From Acidobacteriota bacterium (GTDB lineage: Bacteria > Acidobacteriota > Terriglobia > UBA7540): DNA of 10,984 nt. Each line of letters begins with the position of its first letter. Within the stretch, counting starts at the first letter, position 1. The DNA is taken from assembly GCA_021827245.1 (NCBI GenBank), contig JAKAWN010000212.1:1-10984 (forward strand), written 5' to 3'. The position numbers and the translations under genes are program-made. Shown here piece by piece: positions 1 to 7,596 of the stretch. The notes beneath the pieces are model-generated. The model did no database searches, was not told where the DNA came from, and saw only the letters and a list, made by a program, of their open reading frames with translations.

Positions 1-1
1 T

Positions 2-3000
2 TCCGATCTCAATCTGGATACGAAATATTGGCGCAACGCCGATTGGTATTCATTGCACGGTTTGCCCTCTGCCAATATCTGGCCTCCTTATCCCGACGAA
101 GTAGACCTTTTGATCCAGCCCGACTCCAGCATTTCGTCCTATTACCAGTTTGCGGCGACGCTGCAGGGGTTGAACTTTGGGTGCGAGCGGTCTTTAAGTC
201 CCAATATGAATACATCGGCGGATGAAGCGGCCGCCGCTGGACACTCATCGATCCGCGTAAGCAAAGTTGAAGAGTTCGAGGCGAATGTCAGCAAGGGAAC
301 CCGTGAATGGCTGGCTTTCTTCCGGATACCGTGGCAGACATTGGGGGGAAAGCCAAAATCCTACTTTGGGTTTTTGCCCATGCGGACCCGCTGGCGCGAC
401 GGTGAATTCACCAGCCCCGTGGCGATCGGTTTCCTTGAAGGGCTGCCGGTGGACCTTCTAATCGAAACCCATTTTTCGGATGCAGCGCGGGTCGAGAATC
501 CCCAAAGCAGCCTGTGCCGATTGCCCTCCGGGATGCTCCGGTGGCAAAGACCGGCGGTGCTCACCTATCCCGAATCGGAAATACTCCATCAAATCTGGCA
601 CATGGAATCTTCGCTTTCCACCCCGGCGGATATCAATAATATGGGCCAGCGGCTCTTCCTCACGCAACGCTGGATGGACTTGATGATGCTGGAAGGATTC
701 ACTCCTTGGCCTCGCTCCTGGGGGATTTTGAACAACAACCTGGTGCTGGCCTTTTTCCGGCAAAGGATGAATGGCGCCTTTCAGAGAAATGATCCAGGAG
801 AGGCATTTCAATTACTGGACTCTTATCTAAGCAAGCTTGATAAGATGTCCAGGTGGTGGTACGCCGACGGCTCGCCCGGCGATATTTTGAAAAACGAATG
901 GAAGCCGGTCACCAATGCGGATAGTCTGGAAGTGCAAGACAAGACGCTGCTGATGCGGTGTATGGCCGGTGGCCATGAAGTTGATTTACATCTTGCCCTG
1001 CCCCAGACGGGTGGCGTAAGAGTCTACGGCAGTGCGCAAGGCTATTGGAGACCTGCTGATCTATTACCCTTAATAGCCACGCAGTCCTCCGGCTCCTGCG
1101 CCATTGAAACCGCCGAAGGAAGGATAATTGTCCGCCAAAGGCCGTTTTCGATTTCTTTCTATAACCCTAGTGGAAATGAAGTGACGCAAATCGGCGCTGA
1201 GAGCTTGGCCTTTCGGTTTGGTTCGGATGGCAAGATTCTCGCGACGGATTTCAGGAATCATTTAGATCCAAGCGAGGTCATTTATGGCTTCGGAGAGAAG
1301 TATGATGATTTCAACGAAAATGGATATGTAGTGACGCTTTGGGGCACGGATAGCTGGGCTGGGAACGCGGATGGTTTGGCGGATACGTCCTACAAGCCTT
1401 TGCCAGTCTTTCACAGTACGAAAGGCTATATGCTTTTCGACAATTCGTCCTATCGTTTAAGGGCGGATGTTGGCAAGGCGCATCCAAGCCAATATCGCCT
1501 CACCCAGCAAGGTCCGATTTTGGACTATTACTTTTGGATCGGCTCACCCCAAAAGGCGTTGTCGTCCTACACGGCCCTGACCGGCCGGGCTCCGCTGCCC
1601 CCCAAGTGGGCCTTTGAACCATGGATGGGCCGAGGCAACCGGGCGTGGGCCAGCGGCCCGCTGCACGATCCGGTAGCGGAGGAAGAAAGCGTCACCCTGC
1701 GTTTCGCGGAACTGGACATTCCTCATTCCGCGATTTATGCGGAAGGGCTCTCCGCCCTTTCGCCGGATTTGTATCAATTCATGGCGGCGCGCGGAATCAG
1801 GGTGTTGGGTTATTTTTATCCGGTAGTTCCCAGGCTGTTGAGCTATTCCTATCCGATAATTCCCCCAGGGAGCCAGGGACAGGTAATGCGTTATCTGAAG
1901 CCTGACCAGCTTGTTATTCTCCATTGCGGCACCGAAAAGTTGACCCGGGCTCTCGATTACATTGACTTCACTAACCCCAACGCCTTGGAAGTCTGCCGGC
2001 GGGCATTGAGGCCGGCCCTGGACCTTGGCGAGGCCGGAAGCATGGTAGATTACGGGGATTTGACGCCGGACAGCGCTGTATTTTATGACGGGCGACGCGG
2101 AGCCGAGATGCACAATTTTTACTACTATGACTATCAACGCACGGTCAGTGAAGTGTTCCGGGAAAAGCGGGGCAATGATTTCATCTTATTTGCCCGGGGG
2201 GCGGCGCCCGGCACACAAGGTTGGGTTGGCCAGTTTGCCGGCGATCACCCGTCCAATTTTCTAGGAATCCAGCACGTGTTGACGGGGGCGTTGAACTTGT
2301 GCGCCTGCGGATATTCGACGTGGGGAAGCGATCTGGGGGGCTATATGGGATTTCCGCAGCCGGCGGTCTATATGCGTTGGTTCCAGTTCGGATGTTTCAG
2401 TCCGTTAATGCGCCCGCACGGAGTGGCGCCGCGCGAACCGTGGCATTACGGGGAAGCGGCGGTGAGGAACTACAAATTCCTGGCCTGGACTCGTGAAAAC
2501 ATATTGAATTATATCTACAATGCGGCGGTAATTGCGCATAAGACGGGTATTCCCATCATGCGATGCATGGCGGTGGCGTTTCCCGAAGAGGGGCGACTAG
2601 CAGCAGTGTGGGATCAATACATGTTTGGGCCAGATTTGCTCGTTGCTCCGATAATTAACGAAGATAACTTCAGGACTATCCAGTTTCCATCGGGCGTATG
2701 GACGAGCTTGTGGGATGGCAAAACAGTGTCCGGTCCAGTCAGGTGCAGAGCTAGCGCGCCTTTGGATACGATTCCGGTCTATTTGAAACCGGGAGCCGTC
2801 GTGCCGGTGCAACTAAGCCCGGCATTAAAATTTGGTGAAAGCATGAGCAGCCATCGTGTCGGCGCCTTGGTGGTTACTCCGCGAAATGGGCGTGAGACCG
2901 TCGGTCTGCTCAATGCGCGGGGCGAAGCGGCAAAAGTGACGACGCAGTCCAAAACAAATGGTTTTGGCTGGGTGCTTGAAAACCTTCCCGAAATAAGCTA

Positions 3001-3214
3001 TTTGCTGGTTTATGGCCTGGCCACCGCTTCTGCCGTCAGAGTGAATGGGAAGGTCTGGACGAAGCTGACGGCGGCGGGGTTCAGCTCCGTGTCGGCTGGC
3101 TGGCAAGCCGACTTGGCTGGCAACCGGCTGGTAATTCGCTTGCCAGGTCGTCAAATTGAACAAAGCGAGCTGACAACAGAAATTGAAGTGAGCGTCAACC
3201 CGACCAGAAAATAG
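2..3214 (+). CDS. Family GH31 alpha-glycosidase with N-terminal CBM9-like domain (5' end cut by window edge)
   Basis: Retaining alpha-glycosidase of family GH31, probably extracytoplasmic, cleaving alpha-linked glucosides, xylosides or related sugars; the exact substrate cannot be read. The frame is open from base 2, so the start lies upstream and the TTG at 53 is not a real start. 1070 codons are visible; residues below are counted from base 2. Residues ~20-165 resemble a CBM9-like sugar-binding domain (EVDLLIQPDSS, then AFFRIPWQTLG). Residues ~195-300 look helical and unassigned. The GH31 N-terminal beta-domain follows, with IYGFGEKYDDF near 429. The barrel begins near PPKWAFEPWMGRG. The nucleophile should be Asp683 in MVDYGD, matching the family's (A/T)DFGE-type motif, and the acid/base Asp748 in GQFAGDHPSNF. 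GSDLGGY and RPHG fit later barrel strands, and VYLKPGAVVPV the C-terminal beta-sandwich. GH31 enzymes are often 650-800 residues, so this one is long. The family is secure; module limits are approximate. Confidence 0.9.
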   Translation, partial: SDLNLDTKYWRNADWYSLHGLPSANIWPPYPDEVDLLIQPDSSISSYYQFAATLQGLNFGCERSLSPNMNTSADEAAAAGHSSIRVSKVEEFEANVSKGTREWLAFFRIPWQTLGGKPKSYFGFLPMRTRWRDGEFTSPVAIGFLEGLPVDLLIETHFSDAARVENPQSSLCRLPSGMLRWQRPAVLTYPESEILHQIWHMESSLSTPADINNMGQRLFLTQRWMDLMMLEGFTPWPRSWGILNNNLVLAFFRQRMNGAFQRNDPGEAFQLLDSYLSKLDKMSRWWYADGSPGDILKNEWKPVTNADSLEVQDKTLLMRCMAGGHEVDLHLALPQTGGVRVYGSAQGYWRPADLLPLIATQSSGSCAIETAEGRIIVRQRPFSISFYNPSGNEVTQIGAESLAFRFGSDGKILATDFRNHLDPSEVIYGFGEKYDDFNENGYVVTLWGTDSWAGNADGLADTSYKPLPVFHSTKGYMLFDNSSYRLRADVGKAHPSQYRLTQQGPILDYYFWIGSPQKALSSYTALTGRAPLPPKWAFEPWMGRGNRAWASGPLHDPVAEEESVTLRFAELDIPHSAIYAEGLSALSPDLYQFMAARGIRVLGYFYPVVPRLLSYSYPIIPPGSQGQVMRYLKPDQLVILHCGTEKLTRALDYIDFTNPNALEVCRRALRPALDLGEAGSMVDYGDLTPDSAVFYDGRRGAEMHNFYYYDYQRTVSEVFREKRGNDFILFARGAAPGTQGWVGQFAGDHPSNFLGIQHVLTGALNLCACGYSTWGSDLGGYMGFPQPAVYMRWFQFGCFSPLMRPHGVAPREPWHYGEAAVRNYKFLAWTRENILNYIYNAAVIAHKTGIPIMRCMAVAFPEEGRLAAVWDQYMFGPDLLVAPIINEDNFRTIQFPSGVWTSLWDGKTVSGPVRCRASAPLDTIPVYLKPGAVVPVQLSPALKFGESMSSHRVGALVVTPRNGRETVGLLNARGEAAKVTTQSKTNGFGWVLENLPEISYLLVYGLATASAVRVNGKVWTKLTAAGFSSVSAGWQADLAGNRLVIRLPGRQIEQSELTTEIEVSVNPTRK

Positions 3215-3258
3215 GATGCGTTTGGACAGAATCCATCTATTGACAAAGAGGATAGGCG

Positions 3259-3414
3259 ATGCAAAGACGGACGTTCCCAAGAAACTCGGCGATCAGCCTT
3301 GGGACATTGTCCGGAATGTATTCTGAAAGCTTGAAGGCGGAGGGAGCAAGTCCCAATCCAGCTCCGAAAGCCAGGGGCGGTTTACAAACTTGGCAGGAAA
3401 ATGTAGCTCATTGA
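3259..3414 (+). CDS. 51-residue ORF with Tat-like N-terminus; possible remnant of an exported protein
   Basis: A small ORF, MQRRTFPRNSAISLGTLSGM onward, ending at TGA 3412-3414. An excellent Shine-Dalgarno (AAAGAGGA, 3245-3252) lies 6 nt before the ATG. The start resembles a twin-arginine export signal: RRTF followed by P where L is common, then a moderately hydrophobic segment. The product ends soon after the signal, so no enzyme domain is present. It lies 44 nt after the GH31 stop and overlaps the start region of the next glycosidase. Its TGA overlaps a TTG codon at 3411 (TTGA), an arrangement seen in translationally coupled pairs. Either this is the leftover 5' end of a deleted Tat-exported enzyme, or a short translated leader for the gene behind it. 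No homolog is recognised with confidence. Confidence 0.45.
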   Translation: MQRRTFPRNSAISLGTLSGMYSESLKAEGASPNPAPKARGGLQTWQENVAH

Positions 3415-6400
3415 TTTCACGGCGCGTCATATCGGGTTCTCTTCTTTTTGTTCTGCTTTGGGGAGCAACGGCTGTTCCCCAATCCCTCGCTCCTGGCCCG
3501 TCTCAGGCGAACCTGACAATCAAGCATCATGGCTTGCCGGTCGCTTGCAAAGGAGCGATTCAGCCAGTTCCGCTAAAGCATGGCATCGTGCCGCTCTTGG
3601 CTTCTGACGAAGGCAATGCTGCTTCCTCGGCCGATCCTTCGAGCGGTCATCACATAGCTTTCAAGTCAGCCCGGTCGCGCGTGGGAAACAAGTCTTACAC
3701 GATGACGGCCCAATCTCTTGGGGTGAACACAACCAGCTTCGACCCGAGATTCGCCGACGCTGCAGTCCCCGGTCTTCTCAAGCAAGCAGGGATCGGCCGC
3801 GTTCGTCTGGGCGGTTCAGGGGCCGACCTTTATGACTGGACATCCAAGCGAGTCCCGCTGACCTGGCCCCTGTTTATGAGCACGCTGAAGCAGGCAAAAG
3901 CCGCGCCAGTGATTACGGTCGATTACGGAATGCTAAAGGTTGGCGGCGTTGCGGGCCAGCAGGCTGCGGCAAACTGGATATCGAACGCCCGCAAGCTGCC
4001 CAACTATTCTGATTCCACTGCTTTGTGTATCATCAGCAACGAAGAGTATGGGGCGTGGGAGCCGGATCAGCATCAGAACCCTCACATCCCGCAAGCGTTC
4101 GCAGCGCATGCCCTGCCGTACATGAAGTCCATTCATGCCGTAGATCCGAACGCCAAGGTTGGCATACCAGTGACCATCTCGCGGCAGATTTCCGCCGGGA
4201 CTGGGACATGGGTCCCCAATGCGAACCTGTGGAACAAGACGGTCCTCGGCCAGGACTCCAGGCAGATCAACTTTATCGACTTTCACTGGTATCCGGTCTT
4301 TGGTGCCCCTGTGCTGACGAACACGCAGATTTTCCAGACCGTCCGGCAAATTCCAGGAGCGATGAAGTACCTTAAACAGCTCATCGCTAAATACGATCCG
4401 GGCATCTTTGTTTCGGTGAGCGAATCGAACATCTCACAGGCGGAAATCGTGTACAACGCTCAGCCCGTCGCGGCCCTCTACGCTGCCGCCACGGCGCTGA
4501 CGTTCCTCTCGCACGGAGCCTCGGACTATCTGTGGTGGCAGGTGCATAACTCTGACAGCATGGACGGAGACTTCGGTTTCCTGTCGAACGGGACCGGTAG
4601 TCCTGGGCCCAGTTTCTCCACTCTCACAACTCCTGCGCCCATTCACGCGCGCAACCTTTCGGTGACCAGCGCAGCCGGTTTCTATTACGGCCATCAATTC
4701 ACCATCGGCAGCGGCGAAAACACCGAATCGCGCAAGATCACTGCCGTTCCTGGCAGCACCACTCTCTCCGCGTCCTCCTCTGCGGGTTCTTCGAGAATCT
4801 ACGTCGCGATAACCGGGCCATACACGATGGTCGGTAGCGATACAAACTATCAGGAAATATTTGCGCCAGGGACTCCTATCGTCATCGGCACTGGCGCGAA
4901 CGCCGAATCCGACACTGTGACCTCGGTAGGAACCGGCTCGGCCAGGGACACTCTGGTGGCGCCGTCGCCGGCGGGGTCCTCAATCATTTACCTTAAGGGC
5001 GTTGCCGCCAATGGTCAGAAAACGCCGATCTTCGTGCCTTCCGGCATCGTCCCCGGCGCACGGCTGACCATCGGCAGTGGGGCAACGGCTGAGACAGCAA
5101 CTGTCAAAGCCGTCGGCGAGTCTTCGAGCTTGGGAACAACGCTCGCCGCCGCCGCCAGCCGCCGTGCCAACCGAATTTATGTGGCGAGCGTCACCAACAC
5201 GCGGACCGGCGTGGCAAACTACGTCGGCGACCCGATCGTCATCGGCTCCGGCGCTGACCAGGAGGTAGACAGGATCGCCGGCGTCGGGACTTCGGCCGGC
5301 CCGGCAACGATTTTGGTTCGCTCCGCTCCCGTCGGCGCCACCACCGTCAGAGTCGCAGACGCCGGTTACGGCTTCTTCGGATCTTCGTTTTGGCCAGGAA
5401 ACAAAGTGATCGTCGGTACGGGCACCAGCCGAGAGATCGATACCATCGGCAGCGTAGGCACGGAGGCAGCACCGACGAGGCCGTGTACGGCAACGGTTCC
5501 TGGCGCCACAACGATCCATGTAGTGAGCGTCAAGGGGATCATGCCCGGCGACGACATCGCTGTCGGATTTGGCTTCGGTGGCAGCCGTCAAATCGATACG
5601 GTCAATCACGTGGGAACTGCGGGTGCCGCTGGCACGGGCGTCACGCTATTCTACCCGCTCAAGCGAGCCTATGCCTCTGGCACTGGCGTTCAAGACCTGG
5701 GGGCTGTCCTAAACTTGAAAGAAGGTCTCACGCACCCCATGGCGGCAGGCTCCCGTATTCAGGATCTGGGCACGGGCATCACCCTGGCAATCCCACTGAC
5801 CAGGGCGCACGTCATCGGGACCCGCACCGTCGACGCAGGCACTGGTGTCGTGCTCACGGCACCGCTCCGCCACGCGCATCTCACCGGCGAAACGGTCAGC
5901 ACTCCGGGGAGCGGGATCACGCTGGCAACTCCCCTGCACTTCGTTCATGTGAGCAGACAGCGGGTTGTGAGTCACGACATAACGTTCACGCCGGCCCTGA
6001 GTCACAGTTTCCCGAGCCATACGCCGATCAAAGAATTGGGCCTGAAGGAACCGCCTCTTGATACACCCATGCCCGCCTATTGGGGATTTCTGCTCGCTTC
6101 GAAACTAACGAAACCCGGATCGCGACTGAGTGCCTTGCCGTCGCCCAAACCTGCAGTTTTGGCTTTCGAGTCTTTTCGCCCGAACAAATCGGAAACTGTG
6201 ATGCTGATCAACACCGACGACGACGCGCCCGCAACGATTGCCCTGGCCGGGATGCCGGGTTCCCCCTCGGGCACGCTCCGTACCTATTCCTACAGCCTCG
6301 AAGAGCCCGTTCTGAACCCGACGGTGGTTTCCGGTTCGACAAAGATGAGAGCCGCTCAGTCGGGCTTGGTGCTGGACCCGGAGTCCATTCTCGTGGTAAC

Positions 6401-6743
6401 CGGACATGCCACTGGGGATATCCCTCTCAGCCTTTCCCTGCACTCGATCACACCGATTGTTGTGAGCAGCGTTCCCCGTATGCAACACGGCAGGCAAATG
6501 GACACGCTTGACATCAGGGCCAAGGTCTCGCCAGAAATCACCGGGGCACCGAAGTGTACGTCCGGCCGCTCTATGCCGCTGGCCCTATCTCCCACCGGGA
6601 ACGGCGCAGTGTGGACGGCGGCAATCAGCCTCAAGAATAGCCACACTGTCACGTGCACGGCAATGGATGACTACGGCAATCCCCATCGCGCTTCCTTGCG
6701 TGCTTCCGGACTGCAAGGCAAAGAACTTCCGCATGCCCAATGA
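3390..6743 (+). CDS. Secreted clan GH-A-type glycosidase with catalytic module interrupted by two repeat arrays
   Basis: Likely a secreted retaining glycosidase, resembling the GH39/GH51/GH79-type groups of clan GH-A; I cannot place the family or substrate. No ATG or GTG follows the in-frame stop at 3324-3326. The start is TTG 3390 (AGGGG at 3373-3377) or TTG 3411; both keep the signal peptide (ISRRVISGSLLFVLLWGA). Residues are counted from 3390. The barrel spans about 105-405. IISNEEYGAWE gives the probable acid/base Glu218 after Asn217, and VSVSESN the probable nucleophile Glu345; FIDFHWYP lies between. Residues ~405-885 are repeat arrays. The glycosidase-like sequence then seems to resume (MPAYWGFLLASKL, VMLINTDDDAPATIAL, GLVLDPESILVVTG), as expected for the last barrel element and a beta-sandwich. 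The final ~100 residues, with two cysteines (KCTSG, VTCTA), are unassigned. It follows the GH31 gene on the same strand, which suggests joint polysaccharide breakdown. Confidence 0.8.
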   Translation: MAGKCSSLISRRVISGSLLFVLLWGATAVPQSLAPGPSQANLTIKHHGLPVACKGAIQPVPLKHGIVPLLASDEGNAASSADPSSGHHIAFKSARSRVGNKSYTMTAQSLGVNTTSFDPRFADAAVPGLLKQAGIGRVRLGGSGADLYDWTSKRVPLTWPLFMSTLKQAKAAPVITVDYGMLKVGGVAGQQAAANWISNARKLPNYSDSTALCIISNEEYGAWEPDQHQNPHIPQAFAAHALPYMKSIHAVDPNAKVGIPVTISRQISAGTGTWVPNANLWNKTVLGQDSRQINFIDFHWYPVFGAPVLTNTQIFQTVRQIPGAMKYLKQLIAKYDPGIFVSVSESNISQAEIVYNAQPVAALYAAATALTFLSHGASDYLWWQVHNSDSMDGDFGFLSNGTGSPGPSFSTLTTPAPIHARNLSVTSAAGFYYGHQFTIGSGENTESRKITAVPGSTTLSASSSAGSSRIYVAITGPYTMVGSDTNYQEIFAPGTPIVIGTGANAESDTVTSVGTGSARDTLVAPSPAGSSIIYLKGVAANGQKTPIFVPSGIVPGARLTIGSGATAETATVKAVGESSSLGTTLAAAASRRANRIYVASVTNTRTGVANYVGDPIVIGSGADQEVDRIAGVGTSAGPATILVRSAPVGATTVRVADAGYGFFGSSFWPGNKVIVGTGTSREIDTIGSVGTEAAPTRPCTATVPGATTIHVVSVKGIMPGDDIAVGFGFGGSRQIDTVNHVGTAGAAGTGVTLFYPLKRAYASGTGVQDLGAVLNLKEGLTHPMAAGSRIQDLGTGITLAIPLTRAHVIGTRTVDAGTGVVLTAPLRHAHLTGETVSTPGSGITLATPLHFVHVSRQRVVSHDITFTPALSHSFPSHTPIKELGLKEPPLDTPMPAYWGFLLASKLTKPGSRLSALPSPKPAVLAFESFRPNKSETVMLINTDDDAPATIALAGMPGSPSGTLRTYSYSLEEPVLNPTVVSGSTKMRAAQSGLVLDPESILVVTGHATGDIPLSLSLHSITPIVVSSVPRMQHGRQMDTLDIRAKVSPEITGAPKCTSGRSMPLALSPTGNGAVWTAAISLKNSHTVTCTAMDDYGNPHRASLRASGLQGKELPHAQ
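4692..5630 (+). repeat. Six-unit coding repeat (IGxGxxxE...VGT type) inside the glycosidase
   Basis: Imperfect tandem protein repeats. The recurring core is (I/V)xIGSGAxxExxTVxxVGT, then a stretch such as PAGSSxIYV, then a variable region. The IG/VG codons of successive units begin at 4704, 4884, 5070, 5241, 5412 and 5562, giving spacings of 60, 62, 57, 57 and 50 codons. Units are diverged at the DNA level, so this is an old protein repeat and not a recent DNA duplication. Glycine, threonine, serine and valine dominate with alternating hydrophobic residues, which suggests short beta-strand units. Similar IGSGANAE-type repeats occur, to my recollection, in secreted proteins of Acidobacteria and Actinobacteria; their function is unknown to me. 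Confidence 0.85.
5631..6000 (+). repeat. Coding repeat with exact 69-nt (23-codon) period, pattern GTGxxLxxPLxxAHxxG
   Basis: Directly after the longer units comes a second array: GTGVTLFYPLKRAYASG, then GAVLNLKEGLTHPMAAG, GTGITLAIPLTRAHVIG, GTGVVLTAPLRHAHLTG and GSGITLATPLHFVHVSR, each followed by a short connector such as VQDL or IQDL. The first glycine codon of the five units falls at 5631, 5700, 5769, 5838 and 5907, exactly 69 nt apart. A sixth degenerate copy (DITFTPALSHSF) begins near 5976. The short regular period suggests a repeating beta-hairpin or beta-solenoid. It differs in length and motif from the array before it, although the last long unit runs smoothly into the first short one. 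Confidence 0.85.
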
Positions 6744-6745
6744 TT

Positions 6746-6790
6746 AACCTTGGTGGCTGGCCATTTCGACACCGTTTCAGTCACCAGGTT
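6746..6790 (+). terminator. Possible hairpin after the glycosidase stop, at the convergent junction
   Basis: Arms AACCTTGGTGGCT (6746-6758) and AGTCACCAGGTT (6779-6790) pair with one bulged T and one G-U wobble around a 20-nt loop. It begins three bases after the TGA of the + strand glycosidase and reaches into the end of the - strand pseudogene. No run of T follows on either strand, so a true intrinsic terminator is uncertain; it may act only as a 3' mRNA hairpin. Confidence 0.35.
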
Positions 6791-7387
6791 TGGAGTACCC
6801 GTCATTCTGTAACAAATAAAGAAAGTCGACTGCAATCCTCCTGCTCAATCTCCGCCCTACCCCAAGCGCCAGCCGGTTTCGATACAACTCATGCAAAATC
6901 CAACTTTGACAGAGTTCGTCCCACACAAAGGCACTCAACTGGTTTTGCTTTACTCTGATGTGTCGCCGGAACTCTACGCGGTTCCGATAGCGCATGACCA
7001 TCGTTTCTGCTGGCATCGTTTTTCACCTAAATTGCGGTCGCTGATGTACCAGCGTTTCCGCTGTGCCTCGACGGTTGTCGCAAGTGCCAGCCGGTTTTCA
7101 TGCGAAAAATGTCCGGAAGCGGCATCGGTCACGAAATACCGGTAGTACAGCTCGATGGTCAGAAACTTGTTTAAGCGGAAGGCGAACCCGGCGTCGATTT
7201 CCCGGTATACAAGGTGCTCCTGCGCACGACTGGAATGGAGTTCACCACCCAAGAGGAAGTCGATACACTTGCTGATCGGGTGGGTGGCATCGAAGTGCAT
7301 CCCAGCTTCGAAGTCCTTTCGAGGAAATTGCTGCGTTGCTTGGCAAAGGAGCACATCGGGCAATAACCACAGGGCTGCCGTCATCAT
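6777..7387 (-). pseudogene. Frameshifted DUF2490-family outer membrane beta-barrel protein
   Basis: Two - strand frames read as one protein. The first part (7387 to about 6995) starts MMTAALWLLPDVLLCQA, a possible export signal. It has DUF2490-like stretches: HPISKCIDFLLGGELHSS, FRLNKFLTIELYYRYF and WYISDRNLGEKR. It runs off-frame after KRWS. The next frame then continues with RYRNRVEFRR, SAFVWDE, YRNRLALGVGRRLSRR and FLYLLQNDGYSKPGD. Restoring one base near 6993-6996 gives WSWRYRNRVEFRR, as I recall family members reading, so a one-base deletion is the simplest explanation. Known members usually carry about ten more residues after the GD near the end, so the stop at 6777-6779 may be a second lesion. 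The intact protein would be an outer-membrane barrel of unknown role. A sequencing error could mimic the frameshift. Confidence 0.72.
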
Positions 7388-7446
7388 AATTTCGGCGGGC
7401 AGACGCCATCTTGAGCTTTGGATTTTTGACCGGAACGTCTTGATGC

Positions 7447-7481
7447 TTATGATCGTGCTAGTTAGGGACTGGGGATCATAA
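7447..7481. promoter_or_regulatory. 8-bp perfect inverted repeat upstream of the DUF2490 remnant
   Basis: TTATGATC (7447-7454) and GATCATAA (7474-7481) are perfect inverted copies separated by 19 bp. They lie 60-94 bp upstream of the DUF2490 pseudogene start, where an operator could sit. No convincing -35/-10 pair was found beside it. The rest of the stretch 7388-7596 between that gene and fliS holds no ORF I would defend and only a weak GGCC-type 4-bp stem near the fliS end. Confidence 0.25.
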
Positions 7482-7596
7482 CGACGGAGACATTTTCTTT
7501 AAGCTCCGGCGAGTTGCTACACCGGCTTCAGCCCAAACTGAATTCCCCTTTCACTGGTTCCAAAGGCGTCAACGGGTGGGCCGGGGGCCAGTAGCC

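Noticed and set aside
53..3214. TTG at 53 as the start of the GH31 protein
   Set aside because: The frame is open to base 2 and the residues before it continue the CBM9-like domain, so the gene is cut by the window edge.
3240..3263. TTGACA at 3240-3245 as a -35 box for the second glycosidase
   Set aside because: No -10 element at suitable spacing; the sequence overlaps the ribosome site of the short ORF.
4980..5609. 209-codon - strand frame and the 223-codon + frame at 5390-6061
   Set aside because: Both lie inside the repeat part of the secreted glycosidase, whose frame has clear repeats; their Asp/Arg/Cys-rich or Arg/His-rich translations reflect repeat codons in other frames.
4692..6000. 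CRISPR-like or DNA tandem repeat
   Set aside because: The repetition exists at protein level in one reading frame; DNA units are diverged and there are no identical repeats with unique spacers.
7155..7481. 108-codon + strand frame
   Set aside because: Opposite the DUF2490 remnant, with no recognisable features.
7581..7592. GGCC-centred hairpin after fliS as a terminator
   Set aside because: Only 4 bp of stem with a 3-nt loop and no T-run on the - strand.
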